Shown: positions 38,659 through 47,113, numbered from the stretch's first letter. The stretch is DNA of 64,000 nt from Clostridia bacterium (GCA_017464225.1 JAFUDW010000160.1:1-64000); one strand, 5' to 3'. The notes: a model not told the origin generated them from the letters alone. Translations and numbers: made by a program.

Positions 38659-39336
38659 ATGAAAATCAAAACGCCCATCGACCGAAAAAGCCTGAAAACG
38701 CATTTCACCTATCATTTCTGGATCTATATTCTGGTGATCGTTGGATGCGCGTTCGGCTGGAACCTGCTGTATACAATGACGGCATACCGTCCGCCCGAAG
38801 ATAAGCGGATTGATCTGTATATTCAAAGCAGTACCGCAAATCAGGAGCGGGTCGACGCTTTCCTGAAACGGGTTTGGGACGCCTATGTGCCTGACACTGA
38901 AACGGTAGACAGCGTTTTGCTTGCTTCCAGCGCTCAGGATTATTACAGCACCATGCAGCTCACTGTATATATCATGTCCCAGGAGGGTGATATATATCTG
39001 ATGAACTCCTCGGACTTCAAGAGCTACGCATCTCAGGGCGTTTTTGCTGAGCTTCAGCCTTATATTGATGAAGGCGTGCTGGATGTTTCCGGTATCGATC
39101 TTTCCGCCGGCTATGTGGCATTGATAAACGATGAAGGGATCCCCGAGGGGGAGCGTCGTCTGTTTGGTATTCCGCTGTTCGCGCTGAACGGATTTGCCGC
39201 CGAAATGGGCCTGGATAATCGGGATATGATAGCGGGCGTGACTGTTTTTAACGGGAACGAGGAAAACGTGATCGCTTTCCTGAATGGACTGCTGAAAACA
39301 ATTAAGGATGCAGGGACTGGAACGGCCAGTCTTTAA
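38659..39336 (+). CDS. Membrane-anchored protein of unknown function
   Basis: 225 aa. A short cytoplasmic basic N terminus, one membrane helix (FWIYILVIVGCAFGWNLLY), then an extracytoplasmic domain. The visible segments (RIDLYIQSSTANQERVDAFLKR, DIYLMNSSDFKSYASQGVFAEL, GYVALINDEG) are reminiscent of the alpha/beta fold of extracellular solute-binding proteins (first lobe), but I cannot assign a family. The gene is 15 bases after lysS and before the HAD-thymidylate kinase gene, separated by a terminator-like hairpin. Confidence 0.75.
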   Translation: MKIKTPIDRKSLKTHFTYHFWIYILVIVGCAFGWNLLYTMTAYRPPEDKRIDLYIQSSTANQERVDAFLKRVWDAYVPDTETVDSVLLASSAQDYYSTMQLTVYIMSQEGDIYLMNSSDFKSYASQGVFAELQPYIDEGVLDVSGIDLSAGYVALINDEGIPEGERRLFGIPLFALNGFAAEMGLDNRDMIAGVTVFNGNEENVIAFLNGLLKTIKDAGTGTASL

Positions 39337-39349
39337 GAAAGAAAATCTG

Positions 39350-39381
39350 CCGCGTTCGCGAAAGGCGGACGCGGTATTTTA
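39350..39381 (+). terminator. Terminator-like hairpin before the HAD-Tmk gene
   Basis: A 10-bp stem with one G-U pair (CCGCGTTCGC/GCGGACGCGG) and a GAAAG loop is followed by TATTTTA. It is placed 23 bases before the next start codon and could separate or attenuate expression. Confidence 0.65.
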
Positions 39382-39403
39382 TGGCTTGCAATGGAGGATC
39401 AAC

Positions 39404-40690
39404 ATGCTTCGATACGATACAGTCATTTTTGATTTGGACGGCACGCTGACAAACTCCGAAAAGGGGATCACTGCCTGCGCCGCGTATGCGCTGAAAAAAA
39501 TGGGCAGGGAAGTGCCATCCTATGAGGTGCTGCGCAAGTTTATCGGACCTGCCCTTGCGGAATCCTTCTCTACTTATTGCGGCATGGATGATCAGGAAGC
39601 GGCACAGGCTACCAAGTTGTATCGGGAGCGTTACTTGCCCATTGGATGGCGTGAGAACCAGGTATATCCTGGAATTCGCGCGCTGCTGAAAATGCTGAAG
39701 CGTGAAGGGGCAAGGATCTACGTTGCCACAGGCAAACCTCAGGATCCCAGCGAACGCATCCTCAATCATTTCAGGCTCATGCAGTATATTGACGGCGTGG
39801 CCGGCTCATTGGAAGATGCGCCCTATGGTGGAAAGGAAAACCTGATCGCCCGCGTACTGGATGGCAAACACTATGAAAAAGCGGTCATGATCGGCGACAG
39901 GTCATCCGATATCATCGGCGCAAGAAAAGCTGGGATCGATGGGATTGGTGCGGGATACGGATTTGGAGAAAAAGATGAGTTCGATGCGCTGCACTGCCCT
40001 GTAGCGGCTTCGGTGGAAGACCTTTCTGTGCTGCTGATGGATATGCCTTTGGAAAAGAAAGGGTATTTTATTTCTATTGAGGGGCTGGATGGTTGCGGAA
40101 AAACAACGCAGTCCAATGCCATTGCCGCGGCGCTCTCCGATTATGGTTATATCGTTCGCAGAACGCGGGAACCCGGCGGCTGTCCGATCTCTGAAAAAAT
40201 CAGGGATTTACTGCTAGATGTCGAAAACACTGGGATGTCTGATATTACAGAAGCGCTTTTATACGCGTCTTCCCGGGCGCAGCATGTGCGCCAGGTGATC
40301 ATTCCTGCCATAAATGCCGGCGAAGTGGTGCTATGCGACCGTTTTGTGGATTCAAGCGTTGCGTTTCAGGGCGGCGGGCGGCAGCTGGGCGTTTCATTGA
40401 TTCAGCAGATCAATGCGCCGGCTGTGGATGGTTGTCTTCCCGATACCACGGTTTTCCTGCGCCTGGATCATGAAACCGCTTTAAAAAGGCGGGAAAACGC
40501 CTCTGCGCTTGATCGCATAGAAAGCGAGAAGGCAAGCTTCCATGCGCGGGTCGAACAGGCGTATAACGTGCTATTGCAGCAGGATCCGGAACGCTTTATC
40601 GTAGCGGATGCCCGGCGGAAGCCGGAAGAAATTACCGAATGCGTCCTGAATTCGCTGTTTGAACGCATGGATGCTGCGGAGGTTCTGTAA
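39404..40690 (+). CDS. tmk: Fusion of HAD phosphatase and thymidylate kinase
   Basis: 428 aa in a single frame. Residues 1-212 are a HAD-superfamily Cof/Gph-type phosphatase with VIFDLDGTLTNSEKG (nucleophile and acid Asp), VATGKPQ (Thr) and MIGDRSSDIIGARKAGID (motif IV). Residues about 218-428 are a complete thymidylate kinase: P-loop SIEGLDGCGKTTQS, RRTREPGGCPISEKIR, LCDRFVDSSVAFQGGGR (the DR[YFH] motif) and the RRENASALDRIE lid. Standalone tmk is the rule. A phosphatase fused to a nucleotide kinase suggests coupled control of deoxythymidine phosphates, which is inference. Start ATG follows GGAGGATCAAC; it overlaps mnmA by one base. Confidence 0.92.
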   Translation: MLRYDTVIFDLDGTLTNSEKGITACAAYALKKMGREVPSYEVLRKFIGPALAESFSTYCGMDDQEAAQATKLYRERYLPIGWRENQVYPGIRALLKMLKREGARIYVATGKPQDPSERILNHFRLMQYIDGVAGSLEDAPYGGKENLIARVLDGKHYEKAVMIGDRSSDIIGARKAGIDGIGAGYGFGEKDEFDALHCPVAASVEDLSVLLMDMPLEKKGYFISIEGLDGCGKTTQSNAIAAALSDYGYIVRRTREPGGCPISEKIRDLLLDVENTGMSDITEALLYASSRAQHVRQVIIPAINAGEVVLCDRFVDSSVAFQGGGRQLGVSLIQQINAPAVDGCLPDTTVFLRLDHETALKRRENASALDRIESEKASFHARVEQAYNVLLQQDPERFIVADARRKPEEITECVLNSLFERMDAAEVL

Positions 40691-41760
40691 TGAGAGTCGT
40701 GGTTGGCATGTCCGGCGGCGTGGATTCAGCTGTATCTGCTCTGCTGCTGAAAAGAGCCGGGTACGATGTGCTTGGCGTTTTTATGAAGAATTGGGAAGAA
40801 AAAGACGAAGAAGGCGTCTGCACCTCTGAAAGCGATTGGAAGGATGTACAGCAGGTCTGCGAGCGCATCGATATCCCTTATTACAGCGTAAATTTTGCCA
40901 AGGAGTATTGGGATCGTGTTTTTTCGCTTTTCCTCAGCGAATATAAGGCAGGGAGAACGCCAAACCCCGACGTTCTCTGCAACCGCGAAATAAAATTCAA
41001 GGCATTCCTTGATTTTGCCATGCAGCTTGGCGCTGAAAAGATCGCCACTGGTCATTTTGTGCGCAGCAATGCAGCGGGTGAACTGCTGAAAGGCGTCGAT
41101 CCCAAAAAAGAGCAGAGTTATTTCCTGTATATGCTGCATGCGGAACAATTAAAAAAGGCGATATTTCCCGTGGGAGGTATGACAAAAGAAGAGGTTCGTC
41201 AAATCGCTGCCCGAGAAGGGCTGCCCGTAGCGGAAAAGAAGGATTCAACAGGCATCTGCTTTATTGGCGAACGGCATTTCAAGCCCTTTCTGAAACAGTT
41301 TCTTCCCGCACAGCCGGGTGATATGGTCACGCCGGAGGGAGAGATCGTCGGCCATCATGATGGGCTCATGTTCTATACCATTGGACAGCGCAGAGGTCTT
41401 GGTATCGGCGGGCATGGAGACGGCCGCAGCTATTTCGTGGCGGACAAGGATCTGGAGAATAACAAGCTGATCGTTGTTCAGGGCGAGGATCATCCACTGC
41501 TGTATTCCAAAGGTGCTGTGATTGAGCAGCTGACCTGGATAAACGGCATTCCTCCGGAGCGATTGAAAACCTATGGCGTCAAAACGCGTTACAGGCAGCC
41601 CGATCAGCAGGCGGAGATTATCGAAATATATGGCGATTCTGCTATCGTTTCCTTTAAAGAAAAACAGCGCGCTGTAACGCCCGGTCAAAGCTTGGTAATA
41701 TATGAGGGCGACGTTTGCCTGGGCGGCGGCATCATCAACAGGGCGATCAGGGAAGGTTGA
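40690..41760 (+). CDS. mnmA: tRNA-specific 2-thiouridylase MnmA
   Basis: 356 aa. The PP-loop VGMSGGVDSAVSALLL, the first catalytic Cys in TPNPDVLCNREIKF and the second in DSTGICFIGER are all present. It makes s2U34 in tRNA-Lys, Glu and Gln. The ATG overlaps the tmk stop (TAATG). mnmM, which finishes the mnm5 side chain, is in the same window at 46080. Confidence 0.97.
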   Translation: MRVVVGMSGGVDSAVSALLLKRAGYDVLGVFMKNWEEKDEEGVCTSESDWKDVQQVCERIDIPYYSVNFAKEYWDRVFSLFLSEYKAGRTPNPDVLCNREIKFKAFLDFAMQLGAEKIATGHFVRSNAAGELLKGVDPKKEQSYFLYMLHAEQLKKAIFPVGGMTKEEVRQIAAREGLPVAEKKDSTGICFIGERHFKPFLKQFLPAQPGDMVTPEGEIVGHHDGLMFYTIGQRRGLGIGGHGDGRSYFVADKDLENNKLIVVQGEDHPLLYSKGAVIEQLTWINGIPPERLKTYGVKTRYRQPDQQAEIIEIYGDSAIVSFKEKQRAVTPGQSLVIYEGDVCLGGGIINRAIREG

Positions 41761-41785
41761 CACCTATCCGTTTCTCGGTTATAAT
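41757..41785 (+). promoter_or_regulatory. Consensus promoter of the MarR/metal-lipoprotein operon
   Basis: TTGACA and TATAAT, both perfect, are separated by 17 bp. The -35 overlaps the mnmA stop codon. Confidence 0.85.
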
Positions 41786-41790
41786 AATAT

Positions 41791-41815
41791 TAAACGTTTA
41801 ATAGATAAACGTTTA
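41791..41815 (+). promoter_or_regulatory. Twin palindromic operators for the MarR-type regulator
   Basis: Two identical palindromes, TAAACGTTTA, lie at 41791-41800 and 41806-41815, separated by 5 bp (15-bp period). They begin 6 bases after the -10 and so cover the transcription start, as expected for autorepression. Confidence 0.7.
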
Positions 41816-41839
41816 TGCAAAGGATGGAGGGATCGGCTG

Positions 41840-42289
41840 ATGATGGAGAACATACTGGAAGCCAATAAAAAGATGCTGCTGCTTCGCCGGGGAATCATGC
41901 ATCATATGCTGACGCAGTATGGATTGCATCCCGGTCAGCCGGAAATGCTGTGCTATGTGCAGATGCATCCTGGATGCTCGCAGCGGCAGATTGCCGAAGA
42001 TGCGGGTGTATCCGCAGCGTCCATCGCCGCCTCCTTCAAGCGCATGGAAAACGCCGGACTGATCCGCAGACGCACGGATACCGCCGACCTGCGATGCAAT
42101 CGCGTATATATCACTGAAAGAGGGGAGAGCGCTATCCAATCCTGCATGCGTGATATGGAACGTCTGAATCAGCAGATGCTGCAGGATTTGAACGATGAGG
42201 AAATGGAAACGCTGCTGCGGTGCCTTTCCAAAATAAACCAGAATCTTTCTCAAATCAAGGAGTTTAAGTATCCGGGAGACGATTTATGA
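41840..42289 (+). CDS. MarR-family transcriptional regulator
   Basis: 149 aa. The winged helix includes QRQIAEDAGVSAASIAASFKRMENAGLIRRRTD and the wing NRVYITERGE; helices flank it for dimerisation. Its stop overlaps the start of a ZnuA/AdcA-like lipoprotein gene (ATGA), the same partnership as AdcR/ZitR regulators with zinc uptake genes, so it probably senses a metal. The start is the first ATG of a pair (41840/41843) after GGAGG. The twin palindromes upstream suggest autoregulation. Confidence 0.88.
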   Translation: MMENILEANKKMLLLRRGIMHHMLTQYGLHPGQPEMLCYVQMHPGCSQRQIAEDAGVSAASIAASFKRMENAGLIRRRTDTADLRCNRVYITERGESAIQSCMRDMERLNQQMLQDLNDEEMETLLRCLSKINQNLSQIKEFKYPGDDL

Positions 42290-43185
42290 AAAAATTAGGG
42301 GCTTTTTTTATCATACTGACGATCCTCATGGGAAGCTGCGCCTGCTCCGCTATGGGAGAGCAGATTCAAGTGATCGTTTCTTTTTATCCGATATATATTC
42401 TGTCGATGAACGTGTTTGAAGGCATCGATGATATCATATTGAGCAGTATGACAGCGCCGGATACAGGCTGTTTGCACGATTACCAGCTGCTGACAAAGGA
42501 TATGATGAAGCTCTCCGACGCGGATGCGTTCATCGTATGCGGAGCCGGAATGGAAGCGTATCTGCCGGATATAGAAAAGCAGTTTCCCGATCTTCCGCTC
42601 ATCGATTGTTCCACTGGGATCGATCTGATTGCCAATGAGCATCATGATGAAGATGTGGACGAAGAAGAATCGGAATACAATGCGCACACATGGCTGGACG
42701 TTCAGAACGCCATACAGATCGTTCACACGATCGCTGCTGATTCATCCGAATTATTCCCTGAATACAGCGATATCCTGAACGCTAACGCAAGAGCCTATAT
42801 TGCGCGCTTGCAAGCGCTGGATGCGGAGCTTAGGCAAATGCTTTTACCTGTGCAAGGAGAAAAAATCGTCACATTTCATGAAGCGTTTCCATACTTTGCC
42901 AATGCCTACGGCTTGGAAATTGCCGCGGTAATCAGTGAAGAACATGAAAATACGCTTTCTCCCGCAAAACTTTCAGAGGTGATCGAATCAGTAAAGGCTG
43001 CGGGTGTTCCTCCGCTTTTTACAGAACCGCAATACAGCGCGGCAGCTGCTTTTGCCGTAGCCGCAGAGACCGGAGCAAAAATCTATACTCTTGATCCGTT
43101 AGCCAGCGGAGCTTATGATCAGAACGCCTATGAAAACGGAATGCTGGAAAACGCCGCATCGATTCTGCAAGCCTTTGAAGAATAA
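42286..43185 (+). CDS. ZnuA/AdcA-like metal-binding lipoprotein
   Basis: 299 aa. Signal peptide with a probable lipobox (ILMGSC). Cluster A-I binding-protein features are conserved: SFYPIYILSMNVF, metal-ligand His in CLHDYQLLTKDM, NAHTWLDVQNA, FHEAFPYFANAYGL and the late Asp in YTLDPLAS. A short His/acidic loop (NEHHDEDVDEEES) is typical of zinc rather than manganese binding. No ABC permease or ATPase gene follows, so it must work with a transporter elsewhere. It is translationally coupled to the MarR gene. Confidence 0.87.
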   Translation: MKKLGAFFIILTILMGSCACSAMGEQIQVIVSFYPIYILSMNVFEGIDDIILSSMTAPDTGCLHDYQLLTKDMMKLSDADAFIVCGAGMEAYLPDIEKQFPDLPLIDCSTGIDLIANEHHDEDVDEEESEYNAHTWLDVQNAIQIVHTIAADSSELFPEYSDILNANARAYIARLQALDAELRQMLLPVQGEKIVTFHEAFPYFANAYGLEIAAVISEEHENTLSPAKLSEVIESVKAAGVPPLFTEPQYSAAAAFAVAAETGAKIYTLDPLASGAYDQNAYENGMLENAASILQAFEE

Positions 43186-43239
43186 AAACTGAATAAATCC
43201 GCCGTGATTTGTCATGCTGAAAGGGTTGAGGTGGTGTGT

Positions 43240-43827
43240 ATGTGGATCGCGGCGGTTTTTTTGTTTTGTCTTTTTACTGCGCCTATTCGGCTGGAGCTGA
43301 TCGTTCATACAAGAGAAAACACGGAAACATCTGGTATATTGCGTGTGATGATATGGGGCGTTAAAACTGCGCGTTCGTTTAGGCTTCAAAAACAGGATCA
43401 ACAATTCATCCTGCGGTTTAAAAAGAAAAGATTGCCGCTGAAAAAACTCGGTTTCAAAAAACAGAACAGACTGACAGCCGCATTTCCGCCGCTGCGTAGG
43501 TATCTGAAAAGATTGTCTTTTCGGCTCAATATGAGGCTTTACGCATCAATCGGCATGCAGGATGCCGCTCTGACAGCCATCATATGCGGAGGACTGAAGG
43601 CGCTGTTGGGATTGATTCCATCCATACAGGCAGCAGTATTTCCCGATTATAAAGCAAAAGAGTATTCGATGAAATTTCACTGCATAGCGGAAACCAGGCT
43701 GGGAAACCTATTTTTGACTTTTCTATGGGTCGGAATCGCCTGCGCGGCGCGCAGCTTGTCAGGAGGAACGTTCAGTGGAAATCATCAAAGATCAAAAAAT
43801 CAATTCGGTCATGCAGACAGCCCTTGA
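43240..43827 (+). CDS. DUF2953-type membrane protein
   Basis: 195 aa. An N-terminal helix (MWIAAVFLFCLFTAPIRLEL) and a C-terminal helix flank a basic middle, and the FPDYKAKEYSMKFHCIAETRLGNL segment is typical of DUF2953 proteins, which sit beside gerW/ytfJ in spore-formers. The ATG at 43240 after GAGGTGG is preferred to an upstream ATG. It overlaps gerW by 53 bases. Confidence 0.8.
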   Translation: MWIAAVFLFCLFTAPIRLELIVHTRENTETSGILRVMIWGVKTARSFRLQKQDQQFILRFKKKRLPLKKLGFKKQNRLTAAFPPLRRYLKRLSFRLNMRLYASIGMQDAALTAIICGGLKALLGLIPSIQAAVFPDYKAKEYSMKFHCIAETRLGNLFLTFLWVGIACAARSLSGGTFSGNHQRSKNQFGHADSP

Positions 43828-44179
43828 GAATATTAAGGATATGATCGACGTCAATACCGTTGTGGGGGAGGCAGTGATCGCGGGGAATGGAAATACGGTG
43901 ATCCCGGTTTCACGGGTCAGCTTTGGTTTTGTGGCAGGCGGCGGCGAATATGGAAAACCAGATGATCAAAGGCATCCTTTTGCGGGCGGTTCAGGCGCCG
44001 GTGTTTCACTGCAGCCTGTCGGGTTTCTGGTGCTTGGCCCGGATGGCGTGCATATGCTTCCTGCGCAGAATATGCTTCCATGGGAGCATACCATTGCCAT
44101 GCTGCCGCGGCTCATCAGCGACGTAAAGGCGATATTCTCAAAAGATAACAATGAAAAAGACAAGGAGGAAAAAGCATGA
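43775..44179 (+). CDS. ytfJ: Spore protein GerW/YtfJ
   Basis: 134 aa. MQTALENIKDMIDVNTVVG, VIPVSRVSFGFVAGGGEYG and the Gly-rich segment GGSGAGVSLQPVGFLVL are diagnostic of the family needed for germination in Bacillus. The start is a GTG after GGAGGAACGTTCA. It overlaps the DUF2953 gene and, by 4 bases, the DacF-like gene. Confidence 0.93.
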   Translation: MEIIKDQKINSVMQTALENIKDMIDVNTVVGEAVIAGNGNTVIPVSRVSFGFVAGGGEYGKPDDQRHPFAGGSGAGVSLQPVGFLVLGPDGVHMLPAQNMLPWEHTIAMLPRLISDVKAIFSKDNNEKDKEEKA

Positions 44180-45282
44180 AAAGATGGGTTATATTTCTTT
44201 TCTTTTGCTGCTTTTTCCTGTATAATAGCAGTGCGGCATTGGCTGATGCCGCTGCTGCCGCTGTGATCGAAGAAAAAACAGGCCGCATCCTCTACGCAAG
44301 CAACGAGATGAAGGAGCTCCCCATGGCTTCCACTACAAAGATCATGACAGCCATGCTTGCCATAGAGAATTGCAACCTGAATGAGATCGTTACAGCCGGA
44401 GAAAACGCATTTGGCGTGCCCGGTACCAGTATCTATCTGGAAAAAGGGGAGCAGCTTTCGCTGGGGGATATGCTGTATGGATTAATGCTTGCCAGCGGCA
44501 ACGATGCGGCAGTGGCCATTGCGGAGCATGTGGGCGGCAGCGTATCGAGCTTTTGCGAAATGATGAACGCTCGTGCCGCGCGGATCGGCTGTATACACAC
44601 CCATTATGTTACGCCTCATGGTCTTCCGGCACAGGATCACTATACGACGGCGCTTGAGCTTGCTCTGATCGCTCGGGAAGCGATGCAGTATCCCTTTTTT
44701 CGCCATTTGGTTTCCACGCAGCGTGCCACAATCCCATGGCAAAACCATGAATATGATCGCGTACTAACCAATAAGAACAAGCTGCTTTCTTCCTTTTCAG
44801 GGGCGCTTGGCATAAAGACGGGATATACAAAGGCAGCCGGCAGATGTCTTGCTTTCGCCGCGGAGCGCAATGGAATGACGCTGATCGGCGCGGTGCTTAA
44901 TAGCCCGGATTGGTTTGACCATTCCGCCACGCTGCTGGAACAGGCGTTTGAAGAATACCACATGTATACGGCGTTGAACGCTGGCGAAATCGTCTATCGG
45001 CTGCCTGTCAGGAATGGGATACGGGACGGCGTGGATCTGATCACGGCCGACGCTCTTTCAGCCCCGCTTTCAGATGATGAAACAGCTGAGATCAGTTTCC
45101 GTTGGGCGCAGGTGCAGCCTGCCGGATTTGAAAAGGGAGATGTGCTCGGTTCAGCAACTTTGATGGTAAACGGAATGCCTTTGGATACCGTATCTTTGAT
45201 CGCAGCGGAAGGCGTGCCGGAGCGCAGCTTTCAATACGGAGTGGTTAGATCAACAAAAAACTGGCTTTTCCTGGGCAACTGA
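44176..45282 (+). CDS. D-alanyl-D-alanine carboxypeptidase (DacF/DacB-like PBP)
   Basis: 368 aa with a signal peptide (VIFLFFCCFFLYNSSAALA-DA). The penicillin-binding motifs are intact: STTKIM (SxxK), ASGNDAAVA (SxN type, SGN) and GIKTGYTKAAG (KTG). The C-terminal PBP5-type beta domain follows. No clear C-terminal amphipathic anchor is seen. Context beside gerW/ytfJ suggests spore cortex maturation. Confidence 0.93.
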   Translation: MKRWVIFLFFCCFFLYNSSAALADAAAAAVIEEKTGRILYASNEMKELPMASTTKIMTAMLAIENCNLNEIVTAGENAFGVPGTSIYLEKGEQLSLGDMLYGLMLASGNDAAVAIAEHVGGSVSSFCEMMNARAARIGCIHTHYVTPHGLPAQDHYTTALELALIAREAMQYPFFRHLVSTQRATIPWQNHEYDRVLTNKNKLLSSFSGALGIKTGYTKAAGRCLAFAAERNGMTLIGAVLNSPDWFDHSATLLEQAFEEYHMYTALNAGEIVYRLPVRNGIRDGVDLITADALSAPLSDDETAEISFRWAQVQPAGFEKGDVLGSATLMVNGMPLDTVSLIAAEGVPERSFQYGVVRSTKNWLFLGN

Positions 45283-45370
45283 TGATTTGCAAGCCGGCAT
45301 TTTAGCCGCATGGTTTTTCATCGTTTTTTGCCTGTATGTACATATTCTGAAAAAACTGTAGGAGCATACA

Positions 45371-46078
45371 ATGAGATTACAGAAGTTTCTTGCGCTTTGC
45401 GGTGTAGCCAGCCGTCGTCATGCCGAGCAGATGATCGCGAACGGCCTGGTGCAGGTCAATGGAAAAACGGTCACTGAAATGGGAATCCAGGTGGAGGAGA
45501 CGGATACTGTTTGCGTACGCGGGGAACGCGTGCATCCGGAAAGCGAAAAGCGATATATCCTCTATTACAAGCCAATGGGAGAAATCACCACAGTCAGCGA
45601 TGATCGCGGCCGTGAGACCGTTATGGATCACTTTAAGGATTTTCCCGTGCGGCTTTATCCCATCGGACGATTGGATTATGATTCCGAGGGGTTATTGCTT
45701 CTTACAAATGACGGAGAACTTGCAGCCAGGCTCACGCATCCAAGCCATGAGGTGGATAAAACCTATCTTGCCAGGATCACCACTCATTTGACGCTTGATG
45801 AATTGCATGCGCTCCGAGCCGGTGTAGCGCTGGATGACGGCTTCCGCACTTCTCCGGCAAAGGTACGCGTTATCCGGGAAGAGACGTTTGCTTCCGCTGT
45901 CCTTGTAACGATCCATGAGGGACATAACCGGCAGGTGCGCCGCATGATGGAAGCGGTTGGACATAAAGTGCTCTTGCTCAGGCGGGTCAAGTTTGGACCG
46001 ATCGATTTACGAGGTCTTGAGAAAGGCGCTTGGAGAGATCTTACGGATGAAGAGATCCGGGCATTGAAGGAGCTTTGA
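45371..46078 (+). CDS. rluB: RsuA/RluB-family pseudouridine synthase
   Basis: 235 aa. N-terminal S4 domain (LQKFLALCGVASRRHAEQMI) and the catalytic segment PIGRLDYDSEGLLLLTNDG, with HEGHNRQVRRMMEAVGH. It modifies 23S rRNA in homologs (YpuL/RluB). It ends one base before mnmM. Confidence 0.94.
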   Translation: MRLQKFLALCGVASRRHAEQMIANGLVQVNGKTVTEMGIQVEETDTVCVRGERVHPESEKRYILYYKPMGEITTVSDDRGRETVMDHFKDFPVRLYPIGRLDYDSEGLLLLTNDGELAARLTHPSHEVDKTYLARITTHLTLDELHALRAGVALDDGFRTSPAKVRVIREETFASAVLVTIHEGHNRQVRRMMEAVGHKVLLLRRVKFGPIDLRGLEKGAWRDLTDEEIRALKEL

Positions 46079-46079
46079 T

Positions 46080-46655
46080 ATGCGCGATTTTACGCTGAGA
46101 TCCGCCCGATTTATTGCCGCAGATTGTCTGCGGCGATTTTTGCTGCCTGGCGACAGGGTGATCGACGCCACCATGGGAAACGGTCATGATACGAAAATGC
46201 TGTGCGAGCTGGTGGGGGAGAGCGGGATCGTTTTTGCTTTTGATATTCAGGAACAGGCTGTTCTGCATACGAAACAAAAGCTGATGGAAGCCGGTCTTTT
46301 ATCCAGGGCAAGGCTGTTTTGCTGCGGACACCAATATATAGAGAGATATGTTGATGAACCAGTGGACGCGGTCGTATTCAATTTAGGCTGGCTTCCGGGG
46401 GGCGATAAAAGCGTTACGACCCAATGGGAAACGACGAAAGAGGCCGTTGAAAAGGCTTTGATTCTGTTAAAACCGGAGGGGATATGCTCCATTTGCGTAT
46501 ATCCCGGACATACCGAAGGCGAGAATGAGCGCGCGCAGTTAAAAATATTATTGGAAAAACTTCGCCCGCAGGAATATAACGTCCTGCATCATCGCTTCAT
46601 CAACGCCGGTCCCGGCGCGCCGGAATGCTATCTGATACAGAAGCAATCAATATAA
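46080..46655 (+). CDS. mnmM: YtqB-type methyltransferase (MnmM)
   Basis: 191 aa class I SAM fold: VIDATMGNGHDTKMLCELVG (motif I), FAFDIQEQAV, and NLGWLPGGDKSVTTQ, the signature of YtqB. Bacillus YtqB (MnmM) adds the methyl group that completes mnm5U34 of tRNA, matching mnmA in the window. It starts 1 base after rluB. Confidence 0.88.
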   Translation: MRDFTLRSARFIAADCLRRFLLPGDRVIDATMGNGHDTKMLCELVGESGIVFAFDIQEQAVLHTKQKLMEAGLLSRARLFCCGHQYIERYVDEPVDAVVFNLGWLPGGDKSVTTQWETTKEAVEKALILLKPEGICSICVYPGHTEGENERAQLKILLEKLRPQEYNVLHHRFINAGPGAPECYLIQKQSI

Positions 46656-46664
46656 ATGAGATTC

Positions 46665-46736
46665 TGTCAAGTAAAAACACTTGACAACCTCAAAGAGATA
46701 AGCTATAATATTTGTGTCAAGGGGATAAGCTTGACA
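46665..46736 (+). promoter_or_regulatory. Consensus promoter with twin inverted repeats before ylxM-ffh
   Basis: Perfect TTGACA (46681-46686) and TATAAT (46704-46709), spacer 17 bp. The -35 is part of an inverted repeat, TGTCAAGT-N6-ACTTGACA (46665-46686). A second, TGTCAAG-N8-CTTGACA, lies at 46715-46736 across the transcribed leader next to the ribosome site. Confidence 0.75.
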
Positions 46737-46747
46737 GGAGGAAAGCT

Positions 46748-47113
46748 GTGGCGGAGGAAATCCTGCGGAAGGTTGACGTGGATTGGCTGCTGTGCCTGTA
46801 TGGCGCCATGCTGACTGAAAAGCAGCGCGAAGTTGCCGAGCTTTATTATGAAGAGGATTATTCCCTGGCGGAAATTGCCCAGCAGGAAAATGTGAGCAGA
46901 CAGAGTGTTCACGATACGCTGCACCGAGTGGAAAAGCAGCTGCGGACGCTGGAAGAGAAACTGGGCATGCGGCGCAGGTTGAACGGGGTGGAGGAAGCGC
47001 TGACGCAGGCAAAAGACTTTTTGCCGAAGGCATCCAATACCGAAAAAACAAGGATCTATCTTGAAAAGGCGCTTCGCCTTTTGAACGATGAGGAGGAAAC
47101 CAATGGCCTTTGA
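46748..47113 (+). CDS. ylxM: YlxM-type HTH accessory protein of the signal recognition particle
   Basis: 121 aa, UPF0122. Sigma-70 region-4-like HTH: LTEKQREVAELYYEEDYSLA followed by EIAQQENVSRQSVHDTLHR. The start is a GTG after AGGAGGAAAGCT; upstream codons in frame lie in the promoter. It overlaps ffh by 11 bases. YlxM modulates Ffh-FtsY activity in streptococci. Confidence 0.93.
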   Translation: MAEEILRKVDVDWLLCLYGAMLTEKQREVAELYYEEDYSLAEIAQQENVSRQSVHDTLHRVEKQLRTLEEKLGMRRRLNGVEEALTQAKDFLPKASNTEKTRIYLEKALRLLNDEEETNGL

